Positions 50,365 to 60,971 of a stretch of 64,000 bases of DNA are shown in pieces. Position 1 is the first letter of the stretch. Each line of letters begins with the position of its first letter. The notes under the pieces are model-generated. The model ran no database searches. It saw only the letters and a list, made by a program, of their open reading frames with translations, and was not told the origin of the DNA. The DNA lies in assembly GCF_900176285.1 (NCBI RefSeq), contig NZ_FWXF01000013.1, positions 29,404-93,403 of the forward strand, read 5' to 3'. The translations under genes and the position numbers were made by a program. This stretch comes from Desulfacinum hydrothermale DSM 13146 (GTDB taxonomy: Bacteria > Desulfobacterota > Syntrophobacteria > Syntrophobacterales > DSM-9756).

Positions 50365-50985
50365 TCACAAGTCACGTCCTCCAGCGCGGAGCAGGTTGCG
50401 CCCCAAGGCCCGGCACATGGCCACGGTCAGTGCGTCTTCCAGGACACCCTTTCGCCAGCGAAAGCGCTCCCCGTCCAATCCCTCAAAGAGGGTTCCCAGG
50501 ATCGCCGAATTGTAGATGGGACGGCCGGGCTCCCGGGGTTCCACGATCCGAAAACCGTGGGAAAGAAGAAAGCGCTCCAGGATCATCTGGGTCAGCTCCT
50601 GGCCTCCGTTTCTCAGGCCCGCGTGGGTGAGGGCCGCCCCCAGCTTCCCCTCCAGAAGGTTTTTCCGCATGTGGAGCCAGCGGGTTCTGTCCATGAAAAC
50701 CTTCAGCCGGCCCGTGACATTACCGAAATAGACCGGGGATCCGATGATCACCGCATCGGCCCCTTGCATCTTTTCCGCCAAAACCTGCATGTCGTCATCC
50801 TGGATGGAGCATCGGGGTTCCCGCAGGCACCTATGGCAGGAAAGGCAGTATTCGATGCGCCAGTCCACAAGTTCCACCAGCTCCGTTTGGGCCCCGCCCG
50901 CGGCCGCCTCTTCCAGGACGAGCCCAAGCAAGACGGCTGTGTTCTTCCCCTTGCGATGGCTTCCATTGATGGCCAAGATCTTCAT
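50365..50985 (-). CDS. Iron-sulfur flavoprotein / NADPH-dependent FMN reductase family
   Basis: 206 residues, flavodoxin-like. The FMN loop is NGSHRKGKNTAVL at the N-terminus; IIGSPVYFGNVTGRLKVFMDR is the flavin-contact segment. YCLSCHRCLREPRC in between supplies four cysteines in the compact pattern of iron-sulfur flavoproteins, related to but distinct from the paralogue at 18263. ATG 50985 follows AACGGAGGGGC. It is downstream of the marR-like gene (104-bp gap) in the same direction. Confidence 0.85.
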   Translation of the reverse strand: MKILAINGSHRKGKNTAVLLGLVLEEAAAGGAQTELVELVDWRIEYCLSCHRCLREPRCSIQDDDMQVLAEKMQGADAVIIGSPVYFGNVTGRLKVFMDRTRWLHMRKNLLEGKLGAALTHAGLRNGGQELTQMILERFLLSHGFRIVEPREPGRPIYNSAILGTLFEGLDGERFRWRKGVLEDALTVAMCRALGRNLLRAGGRDL

Positions 50986-51089
50986 GCGCCCCTCCGTTGT
51001 TCCGTGCACACGAATAGGAAACGTGATGAAAAGCGCGCTTCGTCGCCCGTTGTGGCGCCCGCCTCTCGGGAATCGGGATCGGCCCGGTT

Positions 51090-51506
51090 TCAATGGTCGT
51101 CCCGGAGGCGATCCAGAAAGGCCCGGAAAGCTTGCCATTCCTCAGGGCTGAACTTCTCCATGAAAAGGCCGTTCACCTCTTCGTAGACGGCGCAAAGAGA
51201 CTCTTGGTGCCGCCATGCCTTGGCCGTGAGAAAGACCCTCAATGATCGTCGGTCCGCCGGATCCGAGCGCCGTTCCACCCAGCCGTCTCGTTCCAATCGG
51301 TCCAGAAGGCCCGTCACGGTGGGCCGGTCCAGTCGGGTCTTTTGGGAAAGGCGGCTGGGAGGCGCCCCGTCTTCTTCATAGAGGGCGATCAGCATGAAAA
51401 ATTGGGCCTGGGTGAGGCCGTGGGGAGCGATGCGATCCCGGTAGGTCCGGGAAAGGGAACGGGATAGGCAAGCAAGCTGAAAGCAAAGGCAGTCTTCAAA
51501 CCGCAT
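51090..51506 (-). CDS. MarR-family transcriptional regulator
   Basis: 138 residues. Winged HTH: LTQAQFFMLIALYEEDGAPPSRLSQKTRLDRPTVTGLLDRLERDGWVERRSDPADRRSLRVFLT is the MarR core, seen as recognition helix plus wing with the DRR motif. Cysteines near the N-terminus (CLCFQLAC) may sense oxidants. ATG 51506 chosen because the family starts shortly before this point; longer frames run into the promoter region. It is divergent from the perR-like gene, and a palindrome-rich 160 bp lies between them. Confidence 0.85.
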   Translation of the reverse strand: MRFEDCLCFQLACLSRSLSRTYRDRIAPHGLTQAQFFMLIALYEEDGAPPSRLSQKTRLDRPTVTGLLDRLERDGWVERRSDPADRRSLRVFLTAKAWRHQESLCAVYEEVNGLFMEKFSPEEWQAFRAFLDRLRDDH

Positions 51507-51541
51507 GGCCCGATCCTTGGCTTGGGGCACCGCTTCCCCTT

Positions 51542-51613
51542 TTGCTAGCACAACATCTATTAGCATGCACACTATTTTTGTGCTTGACCCGCATGTCCTG
51601 GCGGGATAGGGTG
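51542..51613 (+). promoter_or_regulatory. perR/marR intergenic control region: promoter and palindromes
   Basis: Plus-strand promoter TTGACC (51585-51590), 17-bp spacer, TAGGGT (51608-51613). Two inverted repeats upstream: TGCTA ... TAGCA (about 51544-51576) and GCACA-N6-7-TGTGC (about 51568-51584), the latter ending at the -35 box. They are candidate MarR or PerR operators. Confidence 0.5.
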
Positions 51614-51669
51614 CCTTCAAGTAAGAATCGTTTTCCATAAAGAATGCCTTTAACCCAAGGACGCCTCCC

Positions 51670-52113
51670 GTGGACCCCAAGGCCCAGGCACGGCTCCAGC
51701 AGATGGTCGAAAAGCTCAAGGCCCAAAGATTCCGCATCACCCCCCAGCGCCTGGCGGTCCTGGAAATCCTCGTGGAATCCGACTCCCATCCCAGCGTGGA
51801 AACCGTTTACGCTCAGGTTCGAAAGCGCTTCCCCACCACGAGCCTTGCCACGGTCTACAAGACGGTGACCCTGCTCAAGGAGATGAACGAAGTCCTGGAA
51901 CTGGGATTCCACAACACCGCCAACCGCTACGACGCGCTCAAGCCCTACCCGCATCCCCACGTGATCTGTACCCAGTGCGGAAAGATCCTGGACCCACCGC
52001 TGGAGGGAGCCCACGGACTGGCCCAAGAGATGAGCCGCAAAACGGGTTTCTTGATTTCTTCGCATCGCCTCGATTTCTACGGAATCTGTCCGGACTGCCA
52101 GCGCCGGGGGTGA
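51670..52113 (+). CDS. perR: Fur-family peroxide-responsive regulator (PerR-like)
   Basis: 147 residues. The DNA-binding half has RITPQRLAVLEILVESDSHPSVETVYAQVR and TSLATVYKTVTLLKE. The C-terminal half has HPHVICTQCGKILDPP and YGICPDCQRRG, two CxxC pairs that hold the structural Zn; His/Asp residues around YDALKPYPHPH form the regulatory metal site. The direct neighbour katG makes PerR (peroxide sensing through metal-catalysed oxidation) more likely than Fur. The start is GTG 51670 by position just ahead of the fold. Autoregulation and control of katG through the box near 52144 are inferred. Confidence 0.85.
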   Translation: MDPKAQARLQQMVEKLKAQRFRITPQRLAVLEILVESDSHPSVETVYAQVRKRFPTTSLATVYKTVTLLKEMNEVLELGFHNTANRYDALKPYPHPHVICTQCGKILDPPLEGAHGLAQEMSRKTGFLISSHRLDFYGICPDCQRRG

Positions 52114-52124
52114 AAGGCGGCGGG

Positions 52125-52165
52125 GGCCAAAAATTTTTGGCCTGATAAGGAAAATGATTCTTTTT
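52125..52165 (+). promoter_or_regulatory. Perfect 18-bp palindrome plus Fur/PerR-like box before katG
   Basis: GGCCAAAAATTTTTGGCC (52125-52142) is a perfect palindrome just after the perR stop, a terminator or operator. It is followed by GATAAGGAAAATGATTC (52144-52160), resembling GATAAT-type Fur/PerR half sites, and a T6 run. Confidence 0.45.
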
Positions 52166-52168
52166 TAG

Positions 52169-54373
<2,205 letters not shown>

Positions 54374-54401
54374 AAAGCCTGTGAGGCGCCGAAACGCCAC
54401 T

Positions 54402-54439
54402 GGGAATCCGGGGCGAAGGTTCCTTCGCACCGGATTCCC
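54402..54439 (+). terminator. Long perfect hairpin after katG
   Basis: GGGAATCCGG (54402-54411) pairs with CCGGATTCCC (54430-54439), with an inner GCGAAGG/CCTTCGC stem, giving 17 paired bases per arm. There is no T run, so termination may be Rho-assisted or the hairpin may protect the 3' end. Confidence 0.55.
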
Positions 54440-54639
54440 GGGATCCTTGATGCCGGAGCGGCCCTGCACCGGCCCCATCCTCCCTTTTCGCGTCCCCACC
54501 CAAATGCCTCGAGCGGCCACGATCCGGATGGCCAACGGTCTTCACCGACCGACAAGGAAACACCCGACGCGGATCCCCCCGTCCCGTGGGATCACCAGAG
54601 CGCGACGGACGCCGCCCATTTTGGCCGCAGACCTCGCCC

Positions 54640-54668
54640 TTGACTCCAATGACATCTTGCTGTACGAA
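54640..54668 (+). promoter_or_regulatory. Sigma-70-type promoter of the betaine-transport operon
   Basis: TTGACT (54640-54645), 17-bp spacer, TACGAA (54663-54668), about 80 bp before the proX-like start. The rest of the 374-bp gap after katG holds no gene. Confidence 0.55.
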
Positions 54669-54747
54669 TCATTTCTTGTCGCACTTTTGCTGTTGCGTTG
54701 AGCCATTGGAAACCCCGATCGAAACCCACAACTCGAGGAGCAAGACC

Positions 54748-55692
54748 ATGCGGCTGCGTCATCATCGGCTGATTTCGTGCTTGTTCGCCATCTTCATCCT
54801 CTTCTTTTCCCTTCCTCCCTCTTCCCGCGCCGGAGACGCGATCGACTTTGGTTACGTCAATTGGCCGGGTGTGACGGTCAAAACCCAGGTGGCCGCCCAG
54901 ATACTGGACGCCATGGGATACCCCACCAAGCTCAAGATGGTCGCCTTGCCGGTTCTGTTGCGCAGCATGGCCAATGAGGACCTGGACGTCTTCGTGGGAG
55001 CCTGGGTCCCCACCATGAGCGGCCTGATCGGTCCGTATCGGAAACAGGGAAAGATCGTGGAAGTGGCCACCAACCTGGACGAGACCATCTACACTCTGGC
55101 CGTTCCCAAATATGTCTGGGACGCTGGGGTGAAGTCCCACGCGGACCTGGAAAAGTTCGGGGATAAATTCGGTCGCAAGATCATCGGCATCGAGCCGGGC
55201 AACGACGGCAATCAGATTGTGCTGGATGCCATCGCTTCCAACACCTACAACCTGGGAAAATGGAAACTCGTGGAAGGCAGCGCCGAGGCCATGATGATCG
55301 CTGTCAACGCGGCCATCAAGAAGGGCGAATGGATCGTTTGGCTCGGCTGGATGCCCCACTGGATGAACCTGGTCTACGACATGAAGTATCTGGAGGACCC
55401 GGAGGGGATCTGGGGGACGGACGAAGAGGTCGTCAAGACCCTGGTGCGATCCGGCCTGCCCCAGGAAAGCCCCGAGGTCGTTCAATTTCTCCGACAATTC
55501 AAGGTCACGCCGGACATTCAAAACGAGTGGATCCTCAAGTACAGCTATGAGAAGGGAAAACCCGAAAAGGTGGCCCATGACTGGATTGCGAGTCACCTGG
55601 GGATCGTGGACCAGTGGGTTTACGGTGTGAAGGCCGCCGACGGGCGCCGTGGCCGCAGCGCCGTGCGAGAAGCCTTTAGCCAGGCCCGCTGA
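54748..55692 (+). CDS. proX: Glycine betaine/proline-type ABC transporter substrate-binding protein
   Basis: 314 residues. Signal peptide of about 32 residues (RLRHHRLISCLFAIFILFFSL, cleavage near SRA-GD). The mature protein is an OpuAC/ProX-type periplasmic binding protein: FGYVNWPGVTVKTQVAAQILDAMGY, DVFVGAWVPTM, IGIEPGNDGNQIVLDAI and WLGWMPHWMNL. The conserved Trp residues would form the aromatic cage for a quaternary amine. Substrate is glycine betaine, choline or a similar osmolyte by family. ATG 54748 follows CGAGGAGCAAGACC. Confidence 0.9.
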   Translation: MRLRHHRLISCLFAIFILFFSLPPSSRAGDAIDFGYVNWPGVTVKTQVAAQILDAMGYPTKLKMVALPVLLRSMANEDLDVFVGAWVPTMSGLIGPYRKQGKIVEVATNLDETIYTLAVPKYVWDAGVKSHADLEKFGDKFGRKIIGIEPGNDGNQIVLDAIASNTYNLGKWKLVEGSAEAMMIAVNAAIKKGEWIVWLGWMPHWMNLVYDMKYLEDPEGIWGTDEEVVKTLVRSGLPQESPEVVQFLRQFKVTPDIQNEWILKYSYEKGKPEKVAHDWIASHLGIVDQWVYGVKAADGRRGRSAVREAFSQAR

Positions 55693-55751
55693 GAATCCGT
55701 CTCGACCACGGGACGGCCCTGCTGGCGCCTTATCGATGAGAGGATGACCCG

Positions 55752-56609
55752 ATGAACGGCATCATGGAGGTGCTCACCACCAAGATCCCCCTGGGCGAGG
55801 GGGTCGCCTGGTTGGTGGACACCCTCACCACCCGGTTCAGTGCCCAGTTTCGTTTCGTTTCCGACATGCTGGAAGGCGGGATCCAGGCCCTGACCTGGTG
55901 CCTTTCGGCCCTTCATCCTCTTGTATTCATCGCATTGTGCACCGCTTTGGCCTGGTTCATCCGAAAGTCGAAGGGGGTCGCCCTGGCCTGCGCCCTGGGG
56001 TTTCTTTTGCTTCTCAACCTGGGGCTGTGGGAGTCGATGGTTCAGACGCTGGCGCTCATTATCGCCGCCACGTTGCTTTCTTTGACGCTGGGGATCCCCA
56101 TGGGCATCCTCAACGCGCACAGCCGGACCGCCTACTTTGTCACGCGCCCCTTATTGGACTTGATGCAAACCATTCCGGCCTTCGTCTACCTGATCCCGGC
56201 TCTCATGTTCTTCGGCCTGGGGGAGGTTCCGGGGGTCTTTGCAACGGTCGTCTTTGCCATGCCCCCCGTTATTCGCCTCACCTGTCTGGGCATCCAGCAG
56301 GTTCCCACCGAGAGGCTGGAGGCCGGGAGAGCCTTTGGGGCCAACTGGTGGCAGATGCTGCTCAAGATCGAGATTCCCAGCGCCATGCCCTCCATCCTCA
56401 TGGGGGTGAATCAGACGATCATGATGGCCTTGTCCATGGTGGTGATCGCGGCCCTCATTGGAGCGGAGGGCCTGGGGGCATCCGTGATGCGGGCCCTGGC
56501 CGTGGTGGACGTGGGCATGGGCTTCGAGTCGGGCCTGGGCATTGTGGTCCTGGCCATGCTGCTCGACCGCATCGTGCGCCCCGAAAAGACCCCGGACGGT
56601 AGCTCCTGA
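55752..56609 (+). CDS. proW: Glycine betaine/proline-type ABC transporter permease
   Basis: 285 residues with about six to seven membrane helices. The BPD-transport motif is EAGRAFGANWWQMLLKIEIPSAMPSILMGVNQTIMMALSMVVIAALIGAEGLG, read in segments; the EAA-loop Gly is present. The N-terminal 30 residues form an amphipathic stretch before the first helix, as in ProW. It forms the membrane channel with the ATPase at 57394. It lies 59 bp after proX, with ATG 55752 preceded by GAGAGGATGACCCG. Confidence 0.92.
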   Translation: MNGIMEVLTTKIPLGEGVAWLVDTLTTRFSAQFRFVSDMLEGGIQALTWCLSALHPLVFIALCTALAWFIRKSKGVALACALGFLLLLNLGLWESMVQTLALIIAATLLSLTLGIPMGILNAHSRTAYFVTRPLLDLMQTIPAFVYLIPALMFFGLGEVPGVFATVVFAMPPVIRLTCLGIQQVPTERLEAGRAFGANWWQMLLKIEIPSAMPSILMGVNQTIMMALSMVVIAALIGAEGLGASVMRALAVVDVGMGFESGLGIVVLAMLLDRIVRPEKTPDGSS

Positions 56610-56650
56610 TCCCCGCTCATTTTCAAATATGAAACCGCAAAACGGAGAAG

Positions 56651-57397
56651 ATGTTTATGCCTCATCCCATGATCGCCCTATGGGCCGTTCCCCGGTCCGT
56701 TTCCACCGCCTTTGAGAGGATGATGATGGAACGGGGGGACTTCACCGTGTTCCACGAGCCCTTTTCCATGACCTACTACTACAGCCGCGAACGCGTGAGC
56801 CATCGCTTTTCCCATGAGCCCGGCGATCCGAAGAACGATTTCGATTCGGTGATGGGTTCCCTCATCCAGGCGGCCGACCGAAGCCCCGTCTTCTTTAAGG
56901 ACATGGCGTATCACCTGGGACCTCGGCTGGATCGATCCGTTTTGGAGCGATTCATCAACGTCTTCCTGATCCGCGACCCCGCGCAGGCCCTTCCGTCCCT
57001 TCACCATGTTTGGCCCGATTTTACGTGGGAGGAAGCGGGATACCAGGCGCTTCACCGGGCCTTTCAACTGGCCCGGGAGATCACGGCTAAAACGCCGTTT
57101 GTGATGGACTCCACCGACCTGCTGGAACACCCCCAGGCCGTCGTGAAGGCCTTTTGCGAGAACGTGGGCATCCCATTTCTGCCGGAAGCCTTGGAATGGG
57201 ACGCCGGACATCGTCCCGAATGGGGGGTGTGGGGATCCCAGGGCTGGCATGACGACGCGGCCTCCAGGCGGGGTTTTGAGAAGAAGCCGAAAAAATATCT
57301 CTCCGTGGATGAAAACGAGCACCTGGCTTCCGCCTACGCCAAGGCTCGGCCCCTTTATGAGGAACTGTACGCCCATCGCTTCCAGGTGGAATCATGA
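56651..57397 (+). CDS. Sulfotransferase-fold protein embedded in the betaine transporter operon
   Basis: 248 residues. The N-terminal LWAVPRSVSTAFERMM resembles the 5'-phosphosulfate-binding loop of PAPS sulfotransferases, and FINVFLIRDPAQALPSLHH the 3'-phosphate-binding segment with Arg and Ser/Pro. FFKDMAYHLG follows the family pattern. Such proteins are common in proteobacteria but their substrates are not known; a small amine or alcohol linked to the transporter is possible (inference). The stop overlaps the ATPase start (ATGA, 57394-57397), so the gene is translationally coupled inside the operon and not an insertion. ATG 56651 or 56657 could be the start. Confidence 0.75.
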   Translation: MFMPHPMIALWAVPRSVSTAFERMMMERGDFTVFHEPFSMTYYYSRERVSHRFSHEPGDPKNDFDSVMGSLIQAADRSPVFFKDMAYHLGPRLDRSVLERFINVFLIRDPAQALPSLHHVWPDFTWEEAGYQALHRAFQLAREITAKTPFVMDSTDLLEHPQAVVKAFCENVGIPFLPEALEWDAGHRPEWGVWGSQGWHDDAASRRGFEKKPKKYLSVDENEHLASAYAKARPLYEELYAHRFQVES

Positions 57398-58602
57398 ACC
57401 AAGGAACCGACGCCACGGCCGAAAAGCTCTGCTGCCGCGACGTATGGAAGATCTTCGGAAAGCTTCCCGGCGGCGCCCTGGGCCAGCTGCGCAACGCCCC
57501 CCAGAGGCAGCACGAGATTCAGACCCTGCCCGGTTGCACGGTGGCCGTCCGGGAAGCGGACTTTTCGGTGCGGGAAGGTGAATTGTTCGTGATCATGGGA
57601 CTTTCCGGCAGCGGAAAGTCCACCCTGATGCGCTGCCTCAACGGGCTGATCCGGCCCACCTGGGGAGAGGTGTTTGTGGACGGGCGCAGCCTCCAGGCCA
57701 TCTCCGCCAAGCAGCTGCGGCGGCTGCGCCAGGAAAAGATGGCCATGGTCTTTCAGCACTTCGCCTTGCTGCCCCACCGCACCATCCTGGACAATGTGGC
57801 CCTGGGCCTGGAGTTGCAAGGGGTTTCCAAGAAAAGGAGACGCGCGAAGGCCTTGGAGGCGTTGGAGCTGGTGGGATTGCAGGGGTGGGAACGGAACCAC
57901 CCCGTGGAACTGAGCGGCGGCATGCAGCAGCGGGTGGGCCTGGCCCGCGCCCTGGCGGTCGATCCGCAAATTCTGCTCATGGACGAGCCGTTCAGCGCCC
58001 TGGATCCCCTCATCCGCCGCCAGATGCAGGATGAATTTCTCAAGTTGGCGGCCAAGGTCAAGAAAACCATCGTCTTCATCACCCACGATCTGGACGAGGC
58101 CATCCGTCTGGCCGACCGTATCGCCATGATGAAAGACGGTCGAATCGTGCAAATGGGCACTCCCGAACAGATCGTCCTGGAGCCCGAAAACGATTACGTG
58201 GAGGAATTTGTGGCTTCCGTCTCCCGCGCCAAGGTGATCACGGCCCGCCACGTCATGGCGGATCCCCGCCCTTGGACCTCACGGCGCGAAGAAGACCCCT
58301 TGGCCGTGTTGGATCGCATGAAAAAAGAGGATTTGCAGTGTGTTTTCATCACCGACACGGACCGGCGCCTGCTGGGTGTGCTCACCCGTGAAGAGGCTGC
58401 CAGGAAAATTCGCGGAGGCTCTGCCCCAGCGGGTTGCAACGGGGTGCCCGCGATTGGGCCCGACGCGCCGCTCAGTGAGGTAGTGGAACAGGCGGCATCC
58501 AGCATCCACCCAACCCCGGTGCTGGACGGAAGAGGCCGCATCTTGGGGGTGGTCACCCGCAAACGCCTGCTCCAGGAATGGAAACAGGATCTGGAGGGCT
58601 AG
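57394..58602 (+). CDS. proV: Glycine betaine/proline-type ABC transporter ATPase with CBS domains
   Basis: 402 residues, close to E. coli ProV (400). Walker A GLSGSGKSTLM, Q-loop VFQHFALLPHRT, signature LSGGMQQRVGLARAL and Walker B ILLMDEPFSALDP. The C-terminal 120 residues form a CBS pair (VMADPRPWTS, VFITDTDRRLLGVLT; VLDGRGRILGVVTRKRLL), which in the OpuA family senses ionic strength or c-di-AMP. The N-terminal extension FGKLPGGAL is ProV-like. Starts at ATG 57394 overlapping the sulfotransferase-like stop. Confidence 0.95.
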   Translation: MNQGTDATAEKLCCRDVWKIFGKLPGGALGQLRNAPQRQHEIQTLPGCTVAVREADFSVREGELFVIMGLSGSGKSTLMRCLNGLIRPTWGEVFVDGRSLQAISAKQLRRLRQEKMAMVFQHFALLPHRTILDNVALGLELQGVSKKRRRAKALEALELVGLQGWERNHPVELSGGMQQRVGLARALAVDPQILLMDEPFSALDPLIRRQMQDEFLKLAAKVKKTIVFITHDLDEAIRLADRIAMMKDGRIVQMGTPEQIVLEPENDYVEEFVASVSRAKVITARHVMADPRPWTSRREEDPLAVLDRMKKEDLQCVFITDTDRRLLGVLTREEAARKIRGGSAPAGCNGVPAIGPDAPLSEVVEQAASSIHPTPVLDGRGRILGVVTRKRLLQEWKQDLEG

Positions 58603-58821
58603 GAGCCTGTCTGAGAACGCCAAACCATCCATTGGGGCCAACGCAATTTCGAACACTTAGCATACTCAAAAGTTCTAAAATCGGCATTGTCGGACAAGCT
58701 CCCAGGGGCGGGTGAAAAGTGCTTGATTTTTGGATCTCTCCGTATTCTAAATGTGGCAAGCAGTCTTGTACCTCGGTTCCGTTGCCCGTCTTTCCGTCCC
58801 CCCAACAGACAGGAGGCCCCC
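58603..58821. repeat. Repeat-derived gap after proV
   Basis: Contains GAGCCTGTCTGAGAACGCC (58603-58621), also found with one change at 39479-39497, and GGCATTGTCGGACAAGC (about 58683-58699), the inverse of the GTCTGACAATGGC that opens the repeat copy at 29605. It probably consists of partial copies of the dispersed repeat family. Confidence 0.45.
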
Positions 58822-59190
58822 ATGAAACGGACGAGATCGGTCTTTTTCTTGATCGTCTGTGTGCTTCTTCTCCCCGCCCTGGCTGCAGCGCAGGTGGACT
58901 ATCCGGAAAAGATGGCCCTGGTGGTGGCACAATACCCCGGCTCCACCGTTGAGATGGCCATGCAGATGCAACAACGCATCCAGGTCATGCTCCGCACCCA
59001 GGACGAACCCGAAAAGGTCTTCCAATTCTACAAAGAAGCTCTCAGCAACGGCGGCTGGGAATCCCAGATGGAACTGATCCAAAAGGAAGGCATGCAAAGC
59101 CACTGGACCAAAGGGGATCAGGCGGTCCACGTGGTCGTGAGTCCCGACGAAGGGAAAACCGGCGTGATGCTCATGCTGGGCTCTGATTAG
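58822..59190 (+). CDS. Small exported protein, unknown function
   Basis: 122 residues. Signal peptide clear: KRTRSVFFLIVCVLLLPALAAAQ, cleaved after AAA. The mature part is about 100 residues without cysteine, with YPGSTVEMAMQM, VFQFYKEALSNGGWESQMEL and VHVVVSPDEGKTGVMLMLG. FYKEAL...GGW followed by a beta stretch is seen in small periplasmic proteins of unknown function. ATG 58822 follows ACAGGAGGCCCCC, so the start is firm. It is monocistronic with a repeat copy downstream. Confidence 0.8.
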   Translation: MKRTRSVFFLIVCVLLLPALAAAQVDYPEKMALVVAQYPGSTVEMAMQMQQRIQVMLRTQDEPEKVFQFYKEALSNGGWESQMELIQKEGMQSHWTKGDQAVHVVVSPDEGKTGVMLMLGSD

Positions 59191-59272
59191 GCAACATCCC
59201 GCCTTTGCCGCCATCCCACCCCGCGGGGCACACCCACCCGATCCCGTGCTGTCGACCCGGCCTTGTGGAAGA

Positions 59273-59400
59273 TGGGGGCGGGTTGCGAACCCGCCCCCAC
59301 GAGACCCTTCGAGAACTCCCGAAGAGCTGCGGGGCCCATTGGCATTTCCGTTCGTTGGAAAGCGCCCAAGAGGCCCAAAGGCCCTTGGCGGACAGCCCTA
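59273..59400 (-). repeat. Dispersed ~100-bp repeat, copy 4 (reverse orientation)
   Basis: Palindrome 12-3-12 (TGGGGGCGGGTT, GCG, AACCCGCCCCCA; 59273-59299), followed by a segment that in reverse complement aligns with the copy at 29.6 kb (GGGCCTTTGGGCCTCTTGGGCGC...). It lies between the secreted-protein gene and the convergent metallo-hydrolase gene. Confidence 0.75.
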
Positions 59401-59427
59401 GGGATGGGAACGCCCTATGGAGCGTTT

Positions 59428-60267
59428 TCAATCATCCTGGAGGTCAAAGCGATCGGCCAGCCGGGCCGCCTCGACGGAGTCGGGGGCGAGGGAGCGCGCC
59501 TTTTCCCAGCATTGGCGGGCCTCGTGGGGCTGGCCCGCATCCAAAAGGTCGCCGGCCATGAGAAGCCAGGCCTTTTCGGGCGGTTCCGGATACAGGGCCT
59601 GATACAAGGTGACCAGAGCGATCTTCACCTGCTGGTCCCCTTTGTGGAGCACCGGTTCCCCATGGCCCGGGAACAAATGGCGAACAGGAAGGGAGAGAAG
59701 GCGCTTCAGGGAATCCACCTTGTCCTGCATGCGGCCGCCCAAAACCTCGTCGGGCTTGGAAAGAATCGCCGCGAAACGCACCTTGTGGGGCAACACCGCG
59801 TCCCCGCAAAAGAGCGCCCCGGCGTCCCGCCAGTAAAAGGCCAGATCCCCCGCCGTGTGCCCGGGAAGGTGGCAGACCTCCAGCGGTGGATCGCTGTCCA
59901 CCACATCCCCGTCCTCCACACAGTGCACCTTTCCTGCTTCTTCCAGGCTCTGGAAAAATTCCGGAAAAGGGGGCCGAAGCAGCCTCAGGTACTCCCGGGT
60001 GAGCTTGTGGACGATCAGATCGGGCGCCGTCACTTGGTAGATCTCCGCCATGCCGCCCACGTGGTCGAAGTGGGCGTGTGTGAGCAGAATCCGCTCCAGC
60101 TTTTCCACCGGCCCCATATCCCGGAGCTCATCCACCAGACCCAGCATGTTTCCCGTGTCGATGAGCGTCCGGCCTCCATGCAGCACATACGCCCCGGAAC
60201 ACGGCCCGGAATCCGGTATCCAGCCCACCCCTTCCAGACTCGGATCTTCCCGCTCGAACGTCTTCAA
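59428..60267 (-). CDS. Metallo-beta-lactamase-fold hydrolase with helical C-terminal tail
   Basis: 279 residues. Metal ligands: LLTHAHFDHVGG (HxHxDH), CHLPGHTAGDLAFY (His), ALFCGDAVLP (Asp) and HLFPGHGEP (His). The last 60 residues (EPPEKAWLLMAGDLLDAGQPHEARQCWEKARSLAPDSVEAARLADRF in part) form a TPR-like helical pair, not usual in this family. It may hydrolyse a thioester or lactone; the substrate is not deducible. ATG 60267 is used by fold; it is monocistronic and convergent with the secreted-protein gene. Confidence 0.82.
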   Translation of the reverse strand: MKTFEREDPSLEGVGWIPDSGPCSGAYVLHGGRTLIDTGNMLGLVDELRDMGPVEKLERILLTHAHFDHVGGMAEIYQVTAPDLIVHKLTREYLRLLRPPFPEFFQSLEEAGKVHCVEDGDVVDSDPPLEVCHLPGHTAGDLAFYWRDAGALFCGDAVLPHKVRFAAILSKPDEVLGGRMQDKVDSLKRLLSLPVRHLFPGHGEPVLHKGDQQVKIALVTLYQALYPEPPEKAWLLMAGDLLDAGQPHEARQCWEKARSLAPDSVEAARLADRFDLQDD

Positions 60268-60380
60268 CGCCTGACCTCCCCTGCTGCAACAGGCACTGCC
60301 GCTTTCTGCCGTCGGCTCCCCCCTGCCATGTCCTTCGATTCCTAGGACAATCCCCTCTGGAAGTCAATCCGCCGCCCTGC

Positions 60381-60409
60381 TTGACAGGTTTTCAGGGTGT
60401 ACTTAATTT
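60381..60409 (+). promoter_or_regulatory. Sigma-70-type promoter of the hsp20 pair
   Basis: TTGACA (60381-60386), 17-bp spacer, TAATTT (60404-60409), 63 bp before the first hsp20 start. No sigma-32-type CCCCAT or CIRCE repeat was seen. Confidence 0.65.
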
Positions 60410-60471
60410 TTGACCGAACGAAACAGAGAGACAAATGCTCAACGATATCAACAAGAAAGGAGGGATTTGCC

Positions 60472-60936
60472 ATGGCACTGCTTCGTTGGTCCGCACCCGG
60501 TGATCTGTTTCGCCCCTTTGAAGAAATGGAGCGGGAGATGGAAAGGCTTCGGGCCGAGATGGATCGGCTTCTTCCAGGGTTCCGCAGCCTTCGAACCGCG
60601 CGCGTGGGGGTGTTTCCTCCGCTCAATGTGAGTGAAGACAAGGACAATCTCTATGTACGGGCCGAACTGCCCGGCATGCATCCCGACCAGATCGAGATTT
60701 CCGTTGAGGGCGACACGCTCACCCTGCGCGGCGAACGCAAACCCGCCCCGTTGGGTGACAACGTGAGCTACCATCGCCGGGAGAGGGAGTTTGGTCGTTT
60801 TCGTCGAAGCCTGACGCTTCCCACCCGGATCGACGTGGACGCCGTGGAGGCCACCTTCAACAACGGTGTCTTGACCATCGTGCTTCCCAAGGCTCAAGAA
60901 GTGCGTCCCAAGCAGATTCCGGTAAAGGCCCAGTAA
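60472..60936 (+). CDS. Small heat-shock protein (Hsp20/alpha-crystallin)
   Basis: 154 residues. The N-terminal arm (RPFEEMEREMERLRAEMDRLL) is helical. The alpha-crystallin domain follows: PPLNVSEDKDNLYVRAELPGMHPDQIEISVEGDTLTLRGER in pieces, and REREFGRFRRSLTLPTRIDVDAVEATFNNGVLTIVLPKA with the A-x-x-x-n-GVL motif. The C-terminal IPVKAQ holds the I-x-V anchor. It is an ATP-independent holdase chaperone. ATG 60472 follows AAAGGAGGGATTTGCC. It forms an operon with the second hsp20 gene 35 bp downstream. Confidence 0.95.
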   Translation: MALLRWSAPGDLFRPFEEMEREMERLRAEMDRLLPGFRSLRTARVGVFPPLNVSEDKDNLYVRAELPGMHPDQIEISVEGDTLTLRGERKPAPLGDNVSYHRREREFGRFRRSLTLPTRIDVDAVEATFNNGVLTIVLPKAQEVRPKQIPVKAQ

Positions 60937-60971
60937 TGGGATCCCTGCAGACGGCAAAGGGGGTGACAACC

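Noticed and set aside
60397..60471. N-terminal extension of the first Hsp20
   Set aside because: Would begin inside the promoter; ATG 60472 has a strong ribosome-binding site.
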